DNA of 64,000 nt from Chamaecrista fasciculata (Eukaryota; Streptophyta; Magnoliopsida; Fabales; Fabaceae), in contig QANZ01019958.1 of the NCBI GenBank assembly GCA_003254925.1, positions 1-64,000 of the forward strand, written 5' to 3'. This document shows, one piece after another, positions 57,901 through 64,000 of this stretch. Under the pieces are notes generated by a model, which saw nothing but the letters and a program-made list of their open reading frames with translations, had not been told where the DNA came from and did no database searches. Position 1 is the stretch's first letter. Each line of letters begins with the position of its first letter. The position numbers and the translations under genes were made by a program.

Positions 57901-60900
57901 CACTGACCTCAACAAGGCGTGTCCGAAAGATCACTACCCATTACCCAATATCGACAAACTTGTGGATGGGACCTGTGGTCACCAGACGATGAGTTTCCTA
58001 GATGCCTTCAGCGGGTACAATCAGATCAAAATGAACCCTGAGGACGCCGAGAAAACGGCGTTCATAACGGAAATGGGCACATACTGCTACACGGTGATGC
58101 CATTCGGACTGAAGAATGCGGGCGCCACCTACCAGAGAATGATGGATCTCTTCTTTCGAGATCACATTGGGAAGAATCTGGAAGTCTACGTCGATGGCAT
58201 GGTGGTAAAGACAAAGGAAGGCGGTAACCATACGGAAGATTTGAAGGAAATCTTCGACCAGCTACGAAAGTACCAGATGAAGCTGAACCCCTCAAAGTGC
58301 GCCTTCGGCGTCAACGGGGGAAAATTCCTCGGATTTATGCTCACCAACAGAGGAATCGAAGCAAACCCGGACCAGTGCAAAGCTATCCTGGAGATGCATT
58401 CTCCTAGGTCAGTTAAGGAGGTCCAACGCCTCAATGGAAGGCTAGCGGCACTCCACAGGTTCTTGTCAAGGTAGAGGGCGCCATCCGCCACCCCAATAAT
58501 AAAGCTTTGGAGCTACTTTCTTTTGACAAAGCCTTGACGGCTTCTTTTATTTTATGTTTTTAAATTCCTGCTTTTTAAGACTACCTATGTCTGGTCTTTG
58601 TCATTGCGAGAACGCCATTTGCATTCTTTGTAAGCCGTCTTTTCGACGCACCATCCTTATTAATAAAACGAGCATTACTCATTTATGATCTCCTTTACAT
58701 TCAGGTCAGCTGACAAATGCTTGCCTTTCTTCCAAACATTAAAAGCAAACAAACGATTTGAATGGACCAAGGAATGCGAGGAAGCCTTCAAAAGGCTGAA
58801 GGCGTATCTGGCATCACCGCCAATTTTGGTAATTCCGATCAAGGATAAACCAATCTACGTCTACTTGGCGTCCACGGACGACGCAATCAGTTCTGCCTTA
58901 GTACTCGAAGATGGGGAAGAGCAGAAACCAATCTACTTTACGAGCAAAACGCTCACAGGAGCCGAAAAAAGGTATCACCGCCTAGAAAAGCTGACGTTTT
59001 CATTACTTCACTCAACCAGGAAGCTGCGACACTACTACCAGCAATACCAAATAATCGTCAGAACGGATAGACCCCTCAAACAAATGATTGAACAACCAGA
59101 TATTGCTGGAAGAATGTCAATATGGTCCGTAGAAATCTCAGAGTATGGGATCGCTTACGAGCCAAGAAGGGCCATCAAAGGCCAAGCATTAGCTGACTTC
59201 ATAGCAGAAATGACTGGACCAGACAACGCTCAGAATTGGACTTGGAGCGTGCACATCGATGGCGCCGCTTCGAACTCCCAACGAGGAGCAGGAGTGGTAA
59301 TGCGAGCCCCAGATGGCTCCATCATCGAACAGTCTATTGAAATCGAATGCCCCATTACCAACAATCAGGCAGAATATGAGGCGTTCATCGCCGCGTTGAA
59401 GCTGGCAGCCAACATAGGCGCCAAGAGATTGGAAATCTTCGCAGATTCCCAATTGGTAGTACAACAAATGAACGGGGAGTATGAAACCAAAGACCCTACC
59501 ATGGTCCAGTACGCCGAAAAAGCGAAGAAGATCATGACCGGATCAGGCATAGACGCCACTTTCAAACATATCCCACGAAGCGAGAACGCCCGAGCCGACG
59601 AGCTCGCCAAGTTGGCGTCTAAGCCAAACAAAGGGGGAAGGAGCTCCATCATCAAAACGACCCTCAGGGAGCCCTCGATACTGGAACAGGACGTTCTTCC
59701 TACGGAGGAAGTCGTTGATTGGAGGACGCCGATATTCAACTATCTTGAAAAAGGCTCCCTTCCCTCGGATAAAAACGAAGCAAGAAAAGTCGCAAGGAGA
59801 TCCGGCAGATACTTTATCAGACAAGGAGCCTTATACAGGAAAAACTTCAGTCACCCAGCGGCCAAGTGTATAGCAGGAAACGAAGTCACCAGGGTGTTAA
59901 CTGAAGTCCATGAAGGCCTATGCGCCAGCCACCACGGCCCAATGGCTATACGAAGAAAGATCCAAAGGGCAGGCTATTACTGGCCCACGCTGCTACAGGA
60001 CGCAGAAGGCGTTGTTCGCTCATGCGAGAAATGCCAGAAGTATGCCAACATGATACATACACACGCAGCTCCCATGAGCGCCATCACCTCCCCTTGGTCA
60101 TTCGACTTATGGGGAATCGACATTGCAGGGCCATTCCCAACAGCGGCCTATCAGAGAAAGTTTCTCATAGTCGCCGTAGACACGAAATGGGTAGAAGCCG
60201 AGGCAGTGGCGTCCATAACTTCGGAAGCCATGGAGAAGTTCCTATGGCAAAACGTCATTACCAGATTTGGACTCCCAAACACTCTAATATCTGACAATGG
60301 CGCCCAATTCACAAGCAGAAAGTTCCAAGACTTTTGCAAAGCTTGGAAAATTCATCACAAGACCACCTCGGTAGAACATCCGGCTACAAATGGCCAAGTT
60401 GAGTTGGCCAATAGAATCATCATACAGGGAATCAAGAAAAGACTGGAGTCAGCTAAGGGAAGATGGGTTGATAAGCTCCCCTCAGTCCTATGGTCATATA
60501 GGACCACGGAACAAACAGCTACGAAAGAAACACCTTTCGCTTTAGCATACGGACATGAAGCGGTCATACCTGCCGAAGTGAACGTCCCGACTGAGAGGAT
60601 AATCAATTATCCAAACACCAATGACGCCAACTCCAGGCTCCAAGCCTTAGATAGCTTGGAAGAAAGACGAGAGGTCGCAGCCATCAGACAAGCTGCATAT
60701 AATCAGATGGTGAAGAGATACCACGACTCAAAAATCAAACCTCGAACCCTCAAAGTGGGAGATTTGGTGCTTAGAACCGTCGAAAACAACAGAAAGGATC
60801 CTAGACACGGCAAGCTCGGACCAAACTGGGAAGGCCCCTACAGAGTCGTAGAAGCCTTACCTGGGAACGCCTTCCGACTGGAAACGCCAGAAGGGAAATC

Positions 60901-60949
60901 ACTCCCAAACGCCTGGAATATGGCAAAACTCAAGTTTTACTTTCCCTAA
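54980..60949 (+). CDS. Gag-pol polyprotein of the Tat element, intron-containing
   Basis: Exon 1 is 54980-58470 and exon 2 is 58705-60949; joined they give 1911 codons. The N-terminus has a Pro/Ala/Gln-rich region with three 22-residue repeats (GMYQPMSA type, 55508 on). The gag domain is at about residues 300-400 (ALDWFSKLPAGS). A C-x2-H-x4-H-x4-C knuckle is at about 520-535. Protease has VDQGSSAD (about 678). RT runs about 950-1160 with FLDAFSGYNQI kept, but residues 1070-1073 read YVDG. RNase H follows from 1165, and a second RNase H at about 1340-1470 (IDGAAS, NNQAEYEA, ADSQLV, ADELAKLA). Integrase has H/C zinc residues at about 1565-1605 and D, D-35-E at about 1636, 1694 and 1730. The VAVD-TKWVEAEA block seems two residues short of the family form. 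The start codon is the first ATG of the frame. Confidence 0.88.
55508..55690 (+). repeat. Three 66-bp tandem repeats in gag
   Basis: Units start at 55508, 55574 and 55640 (third incomplete) and encode MYQPMSAxAPAPESAPYG-type peptides. The frame is kept, so copy number could vary without breaking gag. Confidence 0.9.
58471..58704 (+). other. 234-bp intron between RT and RNase H
   Basis: The donor is CAAG then GTAGAG at 58471; the acceptor is TTTACATTCAG ending 58704. It is AT-rich and carries stops in frame. Joining restores HRFLSR-SADKCLPFF, the sequence expected after the RT thumb in this lineage. Unspliced RNA would end at TAG 58472-58474, giving a gag-protease-RT product without RNase H or integrase. 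Confidence 0.85.
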
Positions 60950-61492
60950 GCGGATTAATTTCTTTTAAATTACGGCATTGTTTAAAGAAGGCCATAGCGC
61001 CAGTTGTACTTTGCTCTCATAATTAATGAATTACCTTTTTCTCTTCAACAAATAATGAAGTTGGCGCTGCTCGAGGGGACGCCCTCGGAACAGCAGCGAA
61101 AAGGCCCTCGAAGGAGCCTTGTGAGTATGGCACTCACTACCATGCGGACCGACCCTCCCTTGGATGACTAGTCAAAACTTAGCGTATAATACGCATAAAC
61201 GCTCGAAGCGTGCCCAACGCAAGGCAGCGCCTTAAGGTGCAGCACAACATATCGATCGAATCGAAAAACACAAGTTAAAAACACATCACAGAATGGGAAT
61301 GCTCAAAGCAAAAGAAATCAAGTACAAAAATAGCATTTTAAGGGCATCAACGCCCAAACAATCCAAAAAAGTGGCACGATAGGCCAATAGCAATCACAAT
61401 TCAAGATGGCGTCAACGCCGTAATCCAATTAAAAACTAAAAATATATAAGAACAGGCACGCAGGCCCAAGAAAAGCCCAATGGCACGCAGGC
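60950..61492. other. Spacer between convergent pol and antisense gene
   Basis: 543 bp between the pol stop and the stop of the antisense gene, which converge. It must hold both 3' ends or read-through. Repeated GAGGGGACGCCCTCGG / AAGGCCCTCGAAGG motifs near 61073-61112 can pair. No AATAAA is obvious for pol. Confidence 0.5.
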
Positions 61493-63814
61493 CTAGGCGG
61501 CGGCAGGAGGATCCTTAGTCGTAGAAGCACCCGAAGCTCCCTTGGCGCTCCCACTTCCTTGATTGGCGACAACGCCCTGAGCGCCAACGCCCGAGTCTGA
61601 TAAAGGCGCCGCAGTAGATGGGGCCGCCTCCCCTGGAAGAGGAACCTCCATGTTGGGAAACCACGGGAAGTCCTCATCGCCCTGGGACTCATAGCCCTCC
61701 AAATCAAAATTCTCCGGCATACAAGGCATCCTCACCAAGGGGTCATCCTCGTACGGGTCCCGAAGAAGCCTTCCCTCTACGACCTTATTGGGACATATCC
61801 AATCGGTACTGAGGTTCGGGTTATGCAGCTTTAACTGCGCAATGGCGTTCTTGAACCCAATGTAATTGTAGCGTGATCCTCGCCACTTCACTTGCCGCAC
61901 AGCCAAAGCACATAGCTCTTCCAATTTCTCCCTCGCATCCCGAAGCTCTTCCTCCAAAGACGCTACCTTAGTATTCAGCTGGGTGTTTAAGGCGTTGACC
62001 TCCTTCAACCGATTCCCCCTTCGGTCGTAATCGCCTTGCAGAGACTCTTGGGACGCCTTCATAACGTTGATCTCGTCCTTAAGCTCAATCATCTCTTGAC
62101 GCGTCCTCTTGGCGTATTCACGCGCAGCATCTCTTTCGGACAAGAGGTCCTTCCGAGAGACGCTACTAGCAAGCAGCCGCATCCCTGTGGCTAGCAGAAA
62201 TCTAGCCCCTTCCTCAGCAGGATCCTGGGTATTTTCTGTAGACGCCCGAGCCAGATCATCTCTTTTCACTGAGCCCTCTTCAGATAAGGACTTAGAAAGA
62301 AACTCCAGCGCATTAAAACCGACTCCCTCTGGAACCGCCGGAATCTGCGGCACTTCTACAGTGGGGCGTCGACGTTTTTGCGGAGGCTCCCCATCCTTGG
62401 TGGTAATCGCGCTCTCTTTCCCCTGGGAGGATTGAGGTGAAGGTCGCGGAACCGCCACAGGCTCCCGAATGACAACGCCTCCGGGCTTCTTCCCAACAAC
62501 AGCAGCAATGGAGGCGGCGAAGGTAGTCTTCTTGGGAACAGTTTTGGGAGCATCCACCGCCTTCCCTTTACCCTTATCGGCTTGACCTCGCCGATTCCCT
62601 ATGACATTGGCTGATTTAACATCGAGCACTGAAACAAAACGAAGCAAATATTAGAAAAACTAGAATACACGAGTATAAAAAGAACTTATAACAATAAGTG
62701 ATAGCAACACACAGCGCTTAGGGTCAAGAGGGTCAGTGGTGATCAACCGCAGCGCTCCCAAGCGCTCATCCACGGTCAGGTCCCGCCAGTTACACTCGAA
62801 AGGACCCAAGCGCGGCCTTCTCCAAGACAATGGAAACATGGCGCGCTCATCTGAAGAGCGAACCCAAAAAGGACGCCGTGACCTCGACCCCTCTATAAGG
62901 AAATACTTATACTGCCACGACTTCGGATTGCTGACAGCGTGATCAAGAATCAGAGGACGCCCAGGACGACGATAGTAGGAAATGAATAGGTTATCCACCC
63001 ATCGTGGATAGAAAAAGAAGAGAAATAGTCGAGCAGTGGCGCGAACGCCATCCCTCTGGCATTTGGCAACAAATCCAAGGAGAATACGCCAACCATTGGC
63101 ACTCAACTGAATGGGGGCGATGTTCATGATCGCCAAAAGATCCAACACCGCCGGATGGAAGGGCATCTCAATATCGCAACCCCGAAGCACATGCTCACAA
63201 ATCAAGAACCCTCTGCCATCAGTGTACAACATATCAGGACCATCCTTTAGATGACTAGGATAGGCAATACGACACCCAGAAGACCGCCGACGAGGCGAAT
63301 TAACTATTAGCTCCTCGTTAAGATCTCGAAGGAGCTCCTCATCGTGGTTCCAACACCAAAACTCTTTAATGGCATCATTGGTTTTATCCAAGTATGGAGG
63401 CTGCACTTTCTCGTCAGGATTCTGGCAACGCCAATCAACGACAGGACGCGCGTTCCTCATTATTTCGGCCCTGTCGGGACCGCAAGGCATTGTCTCTGGG
63501 GCGCCCTTGACATAGGGAACTTTAGCTAAACCCTTGCTAGAAGTAAGAAACCACTCGGGATAAGCCAAAAAGTTGACCTCCTCTCCACAAATGGTTTGCA
63601 CAGGATTACCATCTCCTATAAACGCCCACACAGGGGCCATAGCCTGAGGCATTGAGCGTTCCTCATCCGCTGACGCCTCATCAGGGGATAGCATCTCGCG
63701 AATTTCAGACGACGTCGAAGAGGAGGACTCCGTAGCGTCACCGCCAACCCTGACCGAAGGAGAATCAACCCTTGTCGGCGCTGACGGCTCGGGCGCTGAC
63801 GACCCAGGAACCAT
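61493..63814 (-). CDS. Antisense two-exon gene with Transposase_28-like region
   Basis: Exon 1 is 62713-63814 (ATG at 63814) and exon 2 is 61493-62628. The 84-bp intron starts GTGTGT and ends TTTCAG. Joined product is 745 residues in frame. It has an acidic/Ser N-terminus (SSSSTSSEIREMLSPDEASA). A globular part follows with FHPAVLDLLAIMNIAPIQLS, NGWRILLGF and FFFYPRWVDNLF, which resembles the Pfam 'putative gypsy type transposon' family (Transposase_28). Then come a basic PPQKRRRP stretch (possible nuclear signal), a long coiled coil (from LLSERDAAREYAKR to VASLEEELRDAREKLEEL) and an Ala/Pro-rich tail. Its function in the life cycle is unknown. The start is supported by the same leader, CTGCTGGAAACAA, before the homologous ATG at 46209, and by a likely 5' acceptor (TTTCCACAG) ahead of it. 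Confidence 0.8.
62629..62712 (-). other. 84-bp intron of the antisense gene
   Basis: The minus strand reads AAGCGCT then GTGTGTTGC at the donor, and TTTTGTTTCAG then TGCTCGATG at the acceptor. The phase-1 join restores one frame (PLDPKR-L-LDVKSANVIG). Confidence 0.75.
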
Positions 63815-64000
63815 CTTGTTTCCAGCAGCTGTGGAAACAGGACCAGTTCAGTACACTTCTCAGAGAATGCACCTCCACCACCCAAACACCAAAAAGAGAG
63901 AAAAACAAAAGAAAGGGGGGAAAACCCATTGCATAATGCGACTGACCACCAGATAAACAAACAAAACCCAACCAGCCCAAAACGAAAATGGCAAAATCAA

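Larger units (their letters stand above)
54233..64000 (+). mobile_element. Tat-lineage Ty3/gypsy LTR retrotransposon, 3' end outside window
   Basis: 5' LTR (54233-54806), primer-binding site, spliced gag-pol (54980-60949) and a spliced antisense gene (61493-63814) are seen. Pol order is protease, RT, RNase H, second (archaeal-type) RNase H, integrase. That order, and the antisense gene with a Transposase_28-like region between pol and the 3' LTR, point to the Tat lineage (Ogre/Grande relatives). GC content is clearly above that of the surroundings. All frames are open, so insertion looks recent, yet RT carries a catalytic change. Age cannot be judged without the 3' LTR. Confidence 0.9.

Noticed and set aside
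55043..58491. Many minus-strand ORFs under gag-pol
   Set aside because: They are shadows of the GC-rich pol coding sequence; none has a domain or splice logic, unlike the antisense gene at 61493-63814.
1..64000. CRISPR arrays, bacterial operons, rRNA or tRNA genes
   Set aside because: No regular spacer arrays or rRNA sequence were seen, and no tRNA cloverleaf with a convincing GGTTCRANNCC arm was found by eye; a tRNA scan would be needed to be certain.

Overview
The window is A+T-rich nuclear DNA of a flowering plant, probably a eudicot and possibly a legume (inferred from the look of the two host proteins and the repeats; not proven). Signs are spliced genes with GT..AG introns, plant-type transposons in many nested layers, AT microsatellites and one 310-base assembly gap at 21143-21452. 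Only two apparently intact host genes are visible, both on the minus strand. One is a two-exon glyoxalase/VOC-fold protein (2331-3440). The other is a three-exon twin-CX9C mitochondrial protein of the COX23 type whose 72 codons are spread over 9.5 kb (20814-30360), because its two introns are filled with transposons. Its exons are 91, 77 and 48 bp, so it is easily missed by ORF calling.

Region by region: 1-770 is a dead LINE RNase H domain carrying a Mutator-type MITE. 2.3-3.6 kb is the VOC gene and its promoter. 5.2-7.1 kb is a TIR element containing a nested Pack-MULE that carries a piece of PEX7. 7.2-11.4 kb holds a hAT fragment and a FAR1-related (MULE-transposase-derived) pseudogene with several lesions. 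11.5-14.7 kb is a stack of long palindromic elements, the innermost carrying a scrambled LRR receptor-kinase fragment. 15.0-17.2 kb is a hAT-type element with an 8-bp target duplication and its own nested MITE. 17.5-20 kb holds further repeats. 20.8-30.4 kb is the COX23-type gene, with a gypsy pol remnant, a solo LTR, MITEs and a 5'-truncated LINE in its introns.

31.4-53 kb is dominated by three diverged copies of one segment (31.4-34.6, 44.0-48.3 and 50.7-53.0 kb). Between the first two lies a CACTA remnant ending in alternating inverted repeats whose three palindrome centres are spaced exactly 1039 bp apart (39773.5, 40812.5, 41851.5). Copy two is interrupted by a non-autonomous LTR retrotransposon (45355-47718) with a perfect 5-bp target duplication.

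From 54233 to beyond the window end lies a large Ty3/gypsy element that I place in the Tat lineage (dual RNase H, no chromodomain seen). It has a 5' LTR, a primer-binding site, one gag-pol frame interrupted by a 234-bp intron between RT and RNase H, and a two-exon antisense gene downstream of pol. All frames are open, but the RT catalytic box reads YVDG in place of YVDD, so the copy is probably not autonomous. The 45-kb element keeps the start of the same antisense gene and similar LTR ends, so it looks like a deletion derivative of this family.
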